Positions 8,024 to 16,803 are shown, counted from the first letter of the stretch. The stretch: DNA of 64,000 nucleotides from Burkholderiales bacterium (GCA_019749945.1 JAIEPF010000004.1:62001-126000), one strand, 5' to 3'. The notes: generated by a model not told the origin, from the letters alone. A program made the numbers and translations.

Positions 8024-8566
8024 ATGGCAGAGCCCGACCAGAAACCGAAAGAGACCGCCGAAGAATTCCTGTCGCGCTGGTCGAAGCGCAAGCAGGAGCT
8101 GCGCGCGGAAGCGCAGCGCCCGGCACCGCCTGTCGCGCCGGCAACCCCGGTGCCGGAACTGCCGCCGGTGGAAAAGCTGGGTATCGATTCGGACTACAGC
8201 GGGTTTTTCCATCCCAAGGTGGATGAAGCCTTGCGCCGCACTGCGCTGAAAAAACTGTTCAGCGATCCGCATTTCAACATCATGGATGGCCTTGATACCT
8301 ATATCGATGACTATTCCATTTCCGATCCCATCCCGGCGGCGATGCTTGCTCAAATGAAGTCGGCGCAGGACATCCTGGGCTGGGCGAAGGAGACGGAAGC
8401 GGAGGCGGAGCTGCGGCGCAATCCGCCGCCGGTGGATGCAAAGCCGATCGCAGTGGAGCAGATTGCAGAAGCGAAGTCAGATGCGGTGGATGCTGCGCCC
8501 GCAGCGGATGCCGCCGAAGCGGAGCCGGCCAAGCCCGCGCCCGATGAAAGCCATAAAACCGCGTAG
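8024..8566 (+). CDS. DUF3306 domain protein of the formate dehydrogenase cluster
   Basis: A 180-residue protein. A short acidic and basic N-terminus contains EEFLSRWSKRKQ, the usual opening of DUF3306. It is followed by a proline-rich linker, a conserved core (FFHPKVDEALRRTALKKLF, FNIMDGLDTYIDDYS) and an Ala/Glu/Pro-rich low-complexity tail (about residues 125-180). There is no signal peptide. It sits between the DUF3305 gene and a polyferredoxin gene in the FDH operon. The function is not established; conserved pairing with DUF3305 suggests a joint assembly role. Confidence 0.85.
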   Translation: MAEPDQKPKETAEEFLSRWSKRKQELRAEAQRPAPPVAPATPVPELPPVEKLGIDSDYSGFFHPKVDEALRRTALKKLFSDPHFNIMDGLDTYIDDYSISDPIPAAMLAQMKSAQDILGWAKETEAEAELRRNPPPVDAKPIAVEQIAEAKSDAVDAAPAADAAEAEPAKPAPDESHKTA

Positions 8567-8598
8567 ACTCCGCAGCAAATAATTTTTGCAGGAAAGCC

Positions 8599-10677
8599 AT
8601 GCGCCAAAAGCCCCTGTTGTGCAATTGCAACCAGACCATGCAGGTCGACGGCAAAAAAATCGCCGGCGCTCTGGGCATCACGGACACGCCGGCGGTGCAA
8701 AGCGAAATGTGCCGGCAGCATCTGGCCGCCTTCGAGGCGGCGGTGAAGTCCGGGGATGATCTGCTGGTGGCCTGCACCCAGGAGGCGCCGTTGTTTACGG
8801 CCTTGCACGCCGAACTCGGCGGCGCCGGCGCCATCGGCTTCGTCAATATCCGCGAAACCGCCGGCTGGTCGGACGAGGGCAGGCAGGCCGCGCCGAAAAT
8901 GGCGGCTTTGCTCGCGGCGGCGGATGTGCCCGATCCGGAACCGGTGCCGACGGTCAGTTATGAGGCCGGCAGCGAACTGCTGATCATCGGTCCAGGTGCC
9001 GCGATCCTGCCCTGGGCGGAGCGATTGGCGGAGCAGTTGTCGGTGACGGTGCTGATGACCGACGCAGGGCGGGGCGCGGAATTGCCCGCCGAGCGGCGTT
9101 ATCCGGTGTATTCAGGACAGATCAAGACTCTGGATGGTTATCTCGGCGCCTTCAATGCGAGTTGGGAGCAGCACAATCCGATCGACCTCGACGCCTGCAC
9201 GCGCTGCGGCGCCTGCATCGAAGTCTGCCCGGAGCAGGCCATCGATTTCAGTTACCAGATTGACCTCGACAAATGCAAAAGCCACCGCAAGTGCGTAACC
9301 GCCTGCGGCAGCGTCGGCGCGATTGATTTTGACCGGCCGGCCGTCGCGCGCGAGGATCGTTTTGATCTGGTGCTGGATTTGTCGGCGGTGCCGCAGATCC
9401 GCCTGCACCAGCCGCCGCAGGGTTATCTGGCTCCCGGCAAGAACCCGCTGGAGCAGGCCTTGGCCGTGGCCAAGTTGACGCAACTGACGGGGGTGTTCGA
9501 AAAGCCGAAATTTTTTGTCTACAAGGAAAAAATCTGCGCCCACGCGCGTTCGGAGATTACCGGCTGCACCGCCTGCATCGATGTCTGTTCCACCGGCGCG
9601 ATCAGCAGCCTGCTCAAGGAAAACCGGGTCGCGATCGAGCCGCATCTGTGCATGGGCTGCGGCGGCTGTGCCACGGTCTGTCCTTCGGGTGCGATGACCT
9701 ATGCCTATCCGCGCGTGGCCGATGTCGGGGTACGGCTGAAAGCGGCATTAAAAGCCTATACGGCGGCGGGTGGCCGCAATCCACGCCTGCTGTTCCACAA
9801 CAACAGCGATGGCCGCGCGCTGGTCACGCGGCTGGGCCGCCAGGGCCGGGGACTGCCGGCGGACATGATCCCCATCGAAGTGCTGCATGTGGCGGCCATC
9901 GGCCTCGATTTGCTGCTGGGCAGCCTGGCGCTGGGCGCGGCGCAGGTGGTGATCCTGGCCGCGGGTTCCGAGGCTTCCGGTTATGCCGAGGCCACGGGCC
10001 GTCAGATCGCGCTGGGCGAGGACATCCTGCAGGGTTTTGGTTATGAAACAGGGCGCCTGCACTGGGTTGATGCCGGCGATCTGCGGCAGGCGGAGCAGGC
10101 GCTGTGGGGACTGAAGACGCCACCGTCTTTACCGGCGGCGGGGTTCAACCTGAGCAATGAAAAACGCAGCAGCCTGGATTTTGTGTTTGACCATTTGCAC
10201 GGCCACGCGCCCAGGAAGGTCGATGCAATCGTGCTGAAAAGCGGTGCACCGTTTGGCGCCATCGCGGTCGATGCCGGCAAATGTACGCTGTGCATGGCCT
10301 GTGTCGGCGCCTGTCCGGAGGGCGCCTTGCTCGATTCCAAGGAAGCACCGGCACTGCGCTTGATTGAAAAGAACTGCGTGCAATGCGGATTGTGCGTACG
10401 CACATGCCCGGAACAGGCCTTGGCCTTGCAGCCGAGGCTCATGCTGACGCCCCAGGCCAAAACTGCGCGGACCATCAACGAAGCCCAGGCTTTTGGCTGC
10501 ATCAAATGCGGAAAACCCTTTGGAACCAAACAGATGGTTGACGGCATGTTGACCAAGCTGGGTAAACACTCGATGTTTGCCGAGCCCGGCGCACTGGACC
10601 GCATCAAGATGTGCGCGGATTGCCGGGTGATCGATCTGCTGCAGACTTCGCGGCATGGCAACATAAACGATGTCTGA
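8599..10677 (+). CDS. multi-cluster 4Fe-4S polyferredoxin of the formate dehydrogenase operon
   Basis: A 692-residue iron-sulfur protein without a signal peptide. The N-terminus has a CNC pair (residues 8-10) and a domain of about 180 residues that I do not recognise. Ferredoxin-type motifs follow: CTRCGACIEVCPEQ near residue 200, a second-half set around CKSHRKCVTACG, a CTACIDVC set near 325, CMGCGGCATVCPSG near 351, CTLCMACVGACPEG near 562 and CVQCGLCVRTCPEQ near 593. Together they can hold about five or six [4Fe-4S] clusters. The C-terminus has two more CxxC pairs (CIKC, CADC), perhaps a zinc ribbon. Such proteins are conserved in betaproteobacterial FDH operons, where they may pass electrons to or from the cytoplasm or help insert clusters. 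It lies 32 nt after the DUF3306 gene. Confidence 0.85.
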   Translation: MRQKPLLCNCNQTMQVDGKKIAGALGITDTPAVQSEMCRQHLAAFEAAVKSGDDLLVACTQEAPLFTALHAELGGAGAIGFVNIRETAGWSDEGRQAAPKMAALLAAADVPDPEPVPTVSYEAGSELLIIGPGAAILPWAERLAEQLSVTVLMTDAGRGAELPAERRYPVYSGQIKTLDGYLGAFNASWEQHNPIDLDACTRCGACIEVCPEQAIDFSYQIDLDKCKSHRKCVTACGSVGAIDFDRPAVAREDRFDLVLDLSAVPQIRLHQPPQGYLAPGKNPLEQALAVAKLTQLTGVFEKPKFFVYKEKICAHARSEITGCTACIDVCSTGAISSLLKENRVAIEPHLCMGCGGCATVCPSGAMTYAYPRVADVGVRLKAALKAYTAAGGRNPRLLFHNNSDGRALVTRLGRQGRGLPADMIPIEVLHVAAIGLDLLLGSLALGAAQVVILAAGSEASGYAEATGRQIALGEDILQGFGYETGRLHWVDAGDLRQAEQALWGLKTPPSLPAAGFNLSNEKRSSLDFVFDHLHGHAPRKVDAIVLKSGAPFGAIAVDAGKCTLCMACVGACPEGALLDSKEAPALRLIEKNCVQCGLCVRTCPEQALALQPRLMLTPQAKTARTINEAQAFGCIKCGKPFGTKQMVDGMLTKLGKHSMFAEPGALDRIKMCADCRVIDLLQTSRHGNINDV

Positions 10678-10782
10678 TTTCGTACTGGGCAACGCCCTTT
10701 TTTTGTGCACGACAAGATGGAATTTTCGCAAAAAGCCAAATAAGATGGGGAAGATTTCACATATTGGCTGCGACGGCAGAAA

Positions 10783-11424
10783 ATGATAGCGACGGCAGAA
10801 AATCATTCCGCGCACCATGCTCCGGCAGTTGGCGCTGAGGAGCAGGGGGTACGCGCCGCTTTATACGGCGTCCTCAGTCATCTGTTTTTTTCCGCACCAA
10901 GCCCCGTCTTTTTGCAGCAGATCGCAGGCTCGGGCGATGCCGTCAGCGATGATGCATCGCCGCTGGCACTGGCGTGGCGCGAGCTGTGCGATACCGCCGG
11001 CCGCGCCGACGCGGCTGCTGTGCGCAGCGAATTCGATGAGGTGTTTGTCAGCACCGGCAAGCCCCCGGTTTCGCTGTATGCCTCGAGCTACATGGCAGGG
11101 CGGCTGCGCGGCCAGTTGCTGGCCGAATTGCGTGGCGACCTGGCGCAGATCGGTTATGCGCGCGCCGAAGGTAGCTCTGAATACGAAGACCACCTGTCGG
11201 CGCTGTGCGATGTGATGCGCGGCCTGATCGTCGACGAGGCGGACGCGGATCCGGCGGCATCCTTTGCCGCGCAGCAGGTTTTTTTCCGCCATTACCTCGC
11301 GCCCTGGTTCAGCAAGGTGTGTACTGCCATCAATGACTGCGAGCAGACGGCGTTTTATCGTCCGGTTGCCGCCTTTGCCCATGCATTTTTCATCAACGAA
11401 TCCGAGTATTTCGAGCTCAACTGA
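10783..11424 (+). CDS. TorD/DmsD family molybdoenzyme chaperone
   Basis: A 213-residue helical chaperone of the TorD family. Such proteins bind the TAT signal of a molybdoenzyme and hold the apoprotein until the cofactor is inserted. Recognisable parts are YGVLSHLFF near residue 29, the SEFDEVFVSTGKPPVSLYASSYM block and YEDHLSALCDVM, with a C-terminal FxxEYFEL end. It precedes the small TAT protein and the FDH catalytic gene by 14 and 215 nt, so FdhA is the obvious client. The ATG at 10783 lies inside the first of two direct copies of a 15-mer (10770-10784 and 10789-10803) and has no clear ribosome site. Confidence 0.85.
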   Translation: MIATAENHSAHHAPAVGAEEQGVRAALYGVLSHLFFSAPSPVFLQQIAGSGDAVSDDASPLALAWRELCDTAGRADAAAVRSEFDEVFVSTGKPPVSLYASSYMAGRLRGQLLAELRGDLAQIGYARAEGSSEYEDHLSALCDVMRGLIVDEADADPAASFAAQQVFFRHYLAPWFSKVCTAINDCEQTAFYRPVAAFAHAFFINESEYFELN

Positions 11425-11438
11425 AGGAGGCCCTGTCC

Positions 11439-11627
11439 ATGAACGCCAAACTGAGTCGCAGAAAATTCCTCGCTGTCGCAGGTGCCGGCGGAGCCGCCGT
11501 GGCGGTCGTGGCGGCGTCCGGGCGGGATGCAAAAACCAAGGCTGAGAGCGCTGAGGCCGCGGCGCGGGGCAAGGGCTACCAGGAAACCGCCCACGTGCGC
11601 CGTTATTACGAAACCACCAAGGTTTAA
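11439..11627 (+). CDS. small twin-arginine signal protein of the formate dehydrogenase region
   Basis: A 62-residue protein with a TAT signal: LSRRKFLAVAGAGGAAVAVVAASG carries the S-R-R-K-F-L motif at residues 6-11. The mature part is only about 35 residues long and ends in the conserved HVRRYYETTKV. This matches the small TAT-signal protein family found just upstream of FDH catalytic subunits in many proteobacteria. AAGGAGG lies just before the ATG. Its role is unknown; it may be a TAT-targeting or assembly partner. The next gene, fdhA, starts 12 nt after its stop. Confidence 0.9.
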   Translation: MNAKLSRRKFLAVAGAGGAAVAVVAASGRDAKTKAESAEAAARGKGYQETAHVRRYYETTKV

Positions 11628-11639
11628 GGAGACGGCGCC

Positions 11640-14564
11640 ATGATACTGACCCGTAAATCCACGCAGGCAGCGGCTTCCCGCAACCGGCTTGCCCGGGGTG
11701 CTTCCGCATTCCTTGGCAACACCATAGACCGCAGGACTTTCCTGCAGCGCAGCGGCCTCGCCGCCGGCGGCGCAGCGGCGCTGTCGCAACTGCCGTTTTC
11801 GATGATGCGCAAGGCCGAGGCGGCGGACAAGGCCGCGGGCGGCGCCATCGAAGTCAAACGCACGATCTGCACCCATTGCTCGGTGGGCTGCGCGATCGAC
11901 GCCGTGGTGCAGAACGGCGTGTGGATCCGCCAGGAGCCGGTGTTTGATTCGCCGATCAACCTCGGTGCGCATTGCGCGAAGGGCGCTTCGATCCGCGAAC
12001 ACGGCATGCACGAAATTTCGCATCGCCTGCGCACGCCGATGAAGTTGAACGGCGGCAAATGGGAAAAGATTTCCTGGGACCAGGCCCTGACCGAAGTCAG
12101 CGACAAGCTGATGAAAATCAGGAAGGAATCCGGACCGGATGCGACCTTCTGGATCGGCTCGAGCAAACACAACAACGAACAGGCCTATCTGCTGCGCAAG
12201 TTCGTGTCCTTCTTCGGCACCAACAACATGGATCACCAGGCGCGCATCTGCCATTCCACCACGGTCGCCGGCGTGGCGAACACCTGGGGTTATGGCGCGA
12301 TGACCAACTCCTACAACGATGAGCAGAATTCGAAGTGCATCCTGTTCTTCGGCTCGAACGCCGCGGAGGCGCATCCGGTGTCGATGCTGCATACGCTGCA
12401 TGCCAAGGAAAACGGCGCCAAGGTCATCGTCGTCGATCCACGTTTCACCCGCACCGCGGCCAAGGCCGACACCTACTACCGCATCCGTTCCGGCGCTGAC
12501 GTGGCGTTCCTGATGGGCATGCTGCATCACATTTTCAAGAACGGCTGGGAAGACAAGGATTACATCAAGGCCCGGGTTTACGGCATGGACAAGGTGCGCG
12601 AAGAGGCCGCCAAGTGGACGCCGGACAAGGTCGAGGAAGTCACCGGCATGAAGGAGGCCGAAGTCCGCGATGTCGCCGAGCAGATGGCGAAGAACAGGCC
12701 CAGCACCATCGTCTGGGCGATGGGCCAGACCCAGCACACCAACGGCAACGCCATCGTGCGCGCCTCCTGCATCCTGCAGCTGGCGCTGGGCAATGTCGGC
12801 GTGTCGGGCGGCGGCTGCAACATCTACCGCGGCCACGACAATGTGCAGGGTGCGACGGACGTCGGCCCGAATCCGGATTCGCTGCCGGGTTATTACGGCA
12901 TCGCCACGGGCTCGTGGAAACACTTTGCCAATGTCTGGGGCGTGGATTACGAGTGGATCAAGAAACAGTTCGCGTCGCAGGCGATGATGGAGAAACCCGG
13001 TTTGACAGTGTCGCGCTGGGCGGACGCGGTAACGGAGAAAAACGAACTGATCGACCAGGACAGCAACCTGAAGGCGGTGGTGTTCTGGGGCCATGCGCCG
13101 AACAGCCAGACCCGCGGCAAGGAAATGGTCGAGGCGATGAAAAAGCTCGAACTGATGGTGGTCATCGACCCCTATCCCTCGGCGACCGCGGCAATGGCGG
13201 CGATGGTGCGCAAGGACAATGTATATCTGTTGCCGGCGGCCACGCAGCTGGAATGCGCCGGTTCGGCCACGGCATCAAACCGCTCGATCCAGTGGCGGGA
13301 GAAGGTGATCGAGCCGATGTTCGAGTCGCGCACCGATCACATGATCATGTACCAGCTCGCGCAGAAGTTCGGCTTCGCCAAGGAATTCACCGCGAAGATC
13401 AAGCTCACCAAGGGCAAAGGCGGCATGGACGAGCCGGACATGGAAGACACGCTGCGCGAAATCAACCGCGGCGTGTGGACCATCGGTTACACCGGCCAGT
13501 CGCCGGAACGCCTGCAGGCGCATATGCGCAACATGCATGTCTTCGACATCAAGACGCTGCGCGCCAAGGGCGGCAAGGACGCCAAGACCGGCTACGTGCT
13601 CGACGGCGATTATTTCGGCCTGCCGTGGCCGTGTTACGGCACCGCGGCGCTCAAACATCCCGGTTCGCCCAACCTTTACGACACCTCGAAACACATGATG
13701 GATGGCGGCGGCAATTTCCGCGCCAATTTCGGCGTGGAGAAGGACGGGGTCAACCTGCTTGCCGAGGACGGTTCGCATTCGAAGGGCGCCGACATCACCA
13801 CCGGTTACCCGGAACTCGACCATGTGCTGCTGAAAAAACTCGGCTGGTGGGATGAACTCACCGAAGACGAGAAAAAAGCCGCCGAAGGCAAGAACTGGAA
13901 GACCGATTCCTCGGGCGGCATGATCCGCGTGTTCATGAAGGAGCACGGCTGCCATCCCTTCGGCAACGCCAAGGCCCGCGCCGTGGTGTGGAACTTCCCG
14001 GACCCGATACCGCTGCATCGCGAGCCACTGTACAGCCCGCGCGCCGACCTCATCGACAAATACCCGACGCATGCCGACCAGAAAAACCGCTGGCGCGTGC
14101 CGGTGCTGTTCAAGAGCGTGCAGGACGCCAACAAGGACGCCGGCAAGATGTACCCGCTGATCATGACCAGCGGCCGCCTGGTGGAATACGAGGGTGGCGG
14201 CGACGAAACGCGGTCCAATCCCTGGCTGGCGGAATTGCAGCAGGAGATGTTCGTCGAGATCAACCCGAAGGACGCGAATGACCGCGGCGTGCGCAACAAC
14301 GAGTACGTCTGGGTTGAATCGCCGACCAAGGCGCGGCTGAAGGTCAAGACGCTGGTCACCGAACGCGTGGGCCCCGGCACCGTGTTCCTGCCGTTCCACT
14401 TTGCCGGCTGGTGGATGGGCGAGGACATGAAAAAGTATTACCCGGAAGGCGCCGCTCCGATCGTGCGCGGCGAGGCGGTCAACACGGCAACCACTTATGG
14501 TTACGACATCGTGACCATGATGCAGGAATCCAAGACCACGCTGTGCCAGGTGTCCAAGGCATAA
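11640..14564 (+). CDS. fdhA: formate dehydrogenase catalytic (alpha) subunit, Cys-type, TAT-exported
   Basis: A 974-residue molybdopterin (bis-MGD) oxidoreductase that oxidises formate to CO2 on the periplasmic side. The N-terminus carries a twin-arginine signal (DRRTFLQRSGLAAGG, residues 30-44). The [4Fe-4S] site uses C77, C80, C84 and C112 (CTHCSVGC, then HCAKG). The active site is Cys204 in QARICHSTTVAG, where E. coli FdnG has selenocysteine. NSYNDEQNSKC and GSNAAEAHP follow as in FdnG. Motifs near the C-terminus (MTSGRLVEYEGGGDETRSNPWLAEL) are typical of the dinucleotide-binding domain. The operon supplies the beta subunit (28 nt later), the cytochrome b subunit and the chaperone. Whether it holds Mo or W cannot be read from sequence, but tungstate and molybdate transporters are encoded nearby. 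Confidence 0.95.
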   Translation: MILTRKSTQAAASRNRLARGASAFLGNTIDRRTFLQRSGLAAGGAAALSQLPFSMMRKAEAADKAAGGAIEVKRTICTHCSVGCAIDAVVQNGVWIRQEPVFDSPINLGAHCAKGASIREHGMHEISHRLRTPMKLNGGKWEKISWDQALTEVSDKLMKIRKESGPDATFWIGSSKHNNEQAYLLRKFVSFFGTNNMDHQARICHSTTVAGVANTWGYGAMTNSYNDEQNSKCILFFGSNAAEAHPVSMLHTLHAKENGAKVIVVDPRFTRTAAKADTYYRIRSGADVAFLMGMLHHIFKNGWEDKDYIKARVYGMDKVREEAAKWTPDKVEEVTGMKEAEVRDVAEQMAKNRPSTIVWAMGQTQHTNGNAIVRASCILQLALGNVGVSGGGCNIYRGHDNVQGATDVGPNPDSLPGYYGIATGSWKHFANVWGVDYEWIKKQFASQAMMEKPGLTVSRWADAVTEKNELIDQDSNLKAVVFWGHAPNSQTRGKEMVEAMKKLELMVVIDPYPSATAAMAAMVRKDNVYLLPAATQLECAGSATASNRSIQWREKVIEPMFESRTDHMIMYQLAQKFGFAKEFTAKIKLTKGKGGMDEPDMEDTLREINRGVWTIGYTGQSPERLQAHMRNMHVFDIKTLRAKGGKDAKTGYVLDGDYFGLPWPCYGTAALKHPGSPNLYDTSKHMMDGGGNFRANFGVEKDGVNLLAEDGSHSKGADITTGYPELDHVLLKKLGWWDELTEDEKKAAEGKNWKTDSSGGMIRVFMKEHGCHPFGNAKARAVVWNFPDPIPLHREPLYSPRADLIDKYPTHADQKNRWRVPVLFKSVQDANKDAGKMYPLIMTSGRLVEYEGGGDETRSNPWLAELQQEMFVEINPKDANDRGVRNNEYVWVESPTKARLKVKTLVTERVGPGTVFLPFHFAGWWMGEDMKKYYPEGAAPIVRGEAVNTATTYGYDIVTMMQESKTTLCQVSKA

Positions 14565-14591
14565 CGACCCGATACCCGCGAGGAGACTACT

Positions 14592-15215
14592 ATGGCCAGA
14601 ATGAAATTCCTGTGTGACGCCGAGCGCTGCATCGAGTGCAACGGTTGCGTGACCGCCTGCAAAAACGAGCACGAGGTGCCCTGGGGCGTGAACCGCCGAC
14701 GGGTGGTGACTCTCAACGACGGCCTGCCCGGCGAGAAGTCGATTTCGGTCGCCTGCATGCACTGTTCGGATGCGCCGTGCATGGCGGTGTGCCCGGTGGA
14801 CTGCTTCTACAAGACCGCGGAGGGCGTGGTGCTGCACGACAAGGATCTGTGCATCGGCTGCGGCTACTGCTTCTATGCCTGCCCCTTTGGTGCGCCGCAG
14901 TTTCCGCAGGACGGCGCATTCGGCCTGCGCGGCAAGATGGACAAGTGCACCTTCTGCGCCGGTGGTCCCGAGGACGACAACTCAGCGGCCGAGTTCAAGA
15001 AATACGGCCGCAATCGCCTCGCGGAAGGCAAACTGCCGGCCTGCGCCGAGATGTGTTCGACCAAGGCGCTGCTCGGTGGTGACTCCGACGTGATCGCCGA
15101 CATCTACCGCAATCGTGTGTTGAAGCGCGGCAAGGGTTCGGAGGTCTGGGGCTGGGGCACGGCTTACGGCAAACCCGAAAAGGGCGCGACACCGCCGGCC
15201 GGAGCCAAGTCATGA
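14592..15215 (+). CDS. fdhB: formate dehydrogenase iron-sulfur (beta) subunit
   Basis: A 207-residue electron-transfer subunit with four [4Fe-4S] cluster sites. Motifs in order are CIECNGCVTACKNEH (about residues 13-27), CMHCSDAPCMAVCP (about 55-68), CIGCGYCFYACPFG (about 86-99), and CTFC together with a later C-x3-C (LPACAEMC). It passes electrons from FdhA to the cytochrome b subunit. Unlike E. coli FdnH it has no C-terminal membrane helix, so it must be held by FdhA and FdhC alone. There is a GAGGAGA ribosome site before the ATG. Its stop overlaps the start of the small lipoprotein gene by four bases (ATGA). Confidence 0.95.
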   Translation: MARMKFLCDAERCIECNGCVTACKNEHEVPWGVNRRRVVTLNDGLPGEKSISVACMHCSDAPCMAVCPVDCFYKTAEGVVLHDKDLCIGCGYCFYACPFGAPQFPQDGAFGLRGKMDKCTFCAGGPEDDNSAAEFKKYGRNRLAEGKLPACAEMCSTKALLGGDSDVIADIYRNRVLKRGKGSEVWGWGTAYGKPEKGATPPAGAKS

Positions 15216-15433
15216 AACGGATACTGATCGCGGGTCTGGCAGGCAGTCTTTTGCTGCTGGCGGGTTGCGGCGAGAAACAGCCGGTGACCGTCTACAAGCA
15301 GGGCCAGTACCAGGGCAAACCAGACAAGCAGCCCTGGGACAACGATCAGTTCAAGGGCGACAAGGTGGCCTGGGAAAAAGCCATCAAGGCCCGTAACAGC
15401 GGCCAGAACGAATACGCACGCGCCAGCAACTAG
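15212..15433 (+). CDS. small lipoprotein encoded inside the formate dehydrogenase operon
   Basis: A 73-residue protein whose N-terminus MKRILIAGLAGSLLLLAGC is a lipoprotein signal with an L-A-G-C lipobox, giving a mature chain of 55 residues. The mature part has VYKQGQYQGKPDKQPWDNDQFKGDKVAWEKA-type sequence, rich in Lys, Asp and aromatic residues. It starts in an ATGA overlap with fdhB, so translation is coupled and the product is probably made in step with the complex. It should sit on the periplasmic face near FdhA. No function is known to me. Confidence 0.8.
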   Translation: MKRILIAGLAGSLLLLAGCGEKQPVTVYKQGQYQGKPDKQPWDNDQFKGDKVAWEKAIKARNSGQNEYARASN

Positions 15434-15447
15434 CAGGAGGAGCAGTG

Positions 15448-16494
15448 ATGCATGTCCGAATGAGGCAGTGGCTGATGGTGGTGCTGACCGTGTTCGCCTG
15501 CGGTCTGCCGGCATCTGCGATGGCTGCGGAAACCAGTTCCCAGGAGCAGGCCGCGCGGCAGCAGACCCAGCCCGGCAACAATGCGCCGGTATGGCGTGAC
15601 GTACGCGGCGGCGACAATCCCTATCAGACCACGCAGGTGCGCGGCATCGAATCCAGCGTGCTGGTGCAGCCTGCGGGCGAAACCTGGCGCCAGCTGCGCA
15701 ACGGCCCGATTACCATTTACGGCGGCTGGCTGATCGTCACGGTGATGGCCCTCATCGGCGTGTTCTACTGGTGGCGCGGTCCGATCAAACTGCACGAAAA
15801 GCCGACCGGGCGCCGCCTGCTGCGTTTCGGTTCTTGGGATCGCATGGTGCATTGGGGCGCCGCAATCAGTTTTGTGCTGCTGGCGGTGACCGGCATCATC
15901 ATCCTGTTCGGCAAACACATCCTGTTGCCGATTTTCGGTTACACGCTGTTTGCCTGGCTGGCGATACTCGCGAAAAACATCCACAATTTTGTCGGCCCGG
16001 TATTCGCCTTCTGCACGGTTCTGATGTTCGTGACCTTCGTCAGGGACAACCTGCCCAAGGCGTACGATCTGCAGTGGATAACAAAGGCCGGCGGACTGTT
16101 CAGCGGCAAACATGTGCCGTCGGGACGTTTCAATGCCGGTGAAAAAGCCTGGTTCTGGGGCGGCGTGACCCTGCTCGGCATCGTGGTCAGCGTTACCGGC
16201 TTTGTGCTCAATTTTCCGAACTTCGAGCAGGGCCGCGAGCTGATGCAGCAGGCCAATGTGATCCATGCCATCGCCTCCATCGTGTTCATGACGCTGTCGC
16301 TGGGTCATATCTACATGGGCACCATCGGGGTGGAAGGCGCTTACGAGTCCATGCGCACCGGTTATGTGGACGAGGCCTGGGCCAAGGAGCACCACGAATT
16401 CTGGTACCAGGAAATGGTGGCCGGCAACAAAAGCGGCGGCGGGGCGGCAAGTCCGGTTGCTGCATCGGCATTAAAGGAGGGGTGGAAAGCATGA
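15448..16494 (+). CDS. fdhC: formate dehydrogenase cytochrome b (gamma) subunit
   Basis: A 348-residue membrane subunit that anchors the complex and passes electrons to the quinone pool. AGGAGG at 15435-15440 is best spaced for the ATG at 15448 rather than the GTG at 15445. A cleavable N-terminal signal (ending AMAA) and a periplasmic stretch of about 80 residues precede the four-helix diheme cytochrome b core. Likely heme-ligand histidines are in WDRMVHWGA, AKNIHNFVG and VIHAIASIVF with LGHIYMG. The C-terminus ends in a low-complexity G/A/S segment. The gene follows the lipoprotein gene by 14 nt and overlaps the next small gene by four bases. Confidence 0.92.
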   Translation: MHVRMRQWLMVVLTVFACGLPASAMAAETSSQEQAARQQTQPGNNAPVWRDVRGGDNPYQTTQVRGIESSVLVQPAGETWRQLRNGPITIYGGWLIVTVMALIGVFYWWRGPIKLHEKPTGRRLLRFGSWDRMVHWGAAISFVLLAVTGIIILFGKHILLPIFGYTLFAWLAILAKNIHNFVGPVFAFCTVLMFVTFVRDNLPKAYDLQWITKAGGLFSGKHVPSGRFNAGEKAWFWGGVTLLGIVVSVTGFVLNFPNFEQGRELMQQANVIHAIASIVFMTLSLGHIYMGTIGVEGAYESMRTGYVDEAWAKEHHEFWYQEMVAGNKSGGGAASPVAASALKEGWKA

Positions 16495-16724
16495 ACGCGC
16501 CAAAAATATGGAAAATAATTCCGGCATTACTGGTATGCGGCGCGGTGGGGATGGCATCGGCGAAACTGCCGCCGCCGCCACCGGTGGATCCGGCGAAGGC
16601 CGAAGAGGCCAAGATGAAAGCGGCGGAGACCGCTAAAAAAGAAGCCGATGCGCTGGCCAAGGCGCAGGATCGGGTGGCGGATTACTACAAAAAACAAAAA
16701 GGCGTGAAGACGGCCAAGAAGTAG
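16491..16724 (+). CDS. small exported Lys/Ala-rich protein at the end of the fdh operon
   Basis: The ATG at 16491 overlaps the fdhC stop (ATGA) and has AGGAGGGG upstream, giving a 77-residue product. The N-terminal hydrophobic stretch (IIPALLVCGAVGMASA) looks like a Sec signal cleaved after ASA. The mature part is KLPPPPPVDPAKAEEAK followed by a charged Ala/Lys/Glu helix and the end KKQKGVKTAKK. It is last in the operon, just before the terminator. It is probably periplasmic. The function is unknown. Confidence 0.75.
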   Translation: MNAPKIWKIIPALLVCGAVGMASAKLPPPPPVDPAKAEEAKMKAAETAKKEADALAKAQDRVADYYKKQKGVKTAKK

Positions 16725-16749
16725 TCACGCAACCCTTGCCCTAATCGTT

Positions 16750-16779
16750 AAAAAGCCCGGCCTGGCCCGGGCTTTTTTT
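16750..16779. terminator. bidirectional intrinsic terminator
   Basis: A perfect 11-bp stem (AAAAAGCCCGG at 16750-16760 with CCGGGCTTTTT at 16767-16777) has a six-base loop and a T run on the plus strand, with an A run giving T's on the minus strand. It ends the fdh operon and also lies just beyond the stop of the minus-strand TRAP receptor gene at 16804. Confidence 0.9.
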
Positions 16780-16803
16780 AAAACAATCAATAAAAACAAT
16801 AAG

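Noticed and set aside
11355..14837. Two open frames of more than 500 codons opposite fdhA
   Set aside because: Both are antisense to the formate dehydrogenase catalytic gene, whose motifs and operon context are unmistakable.
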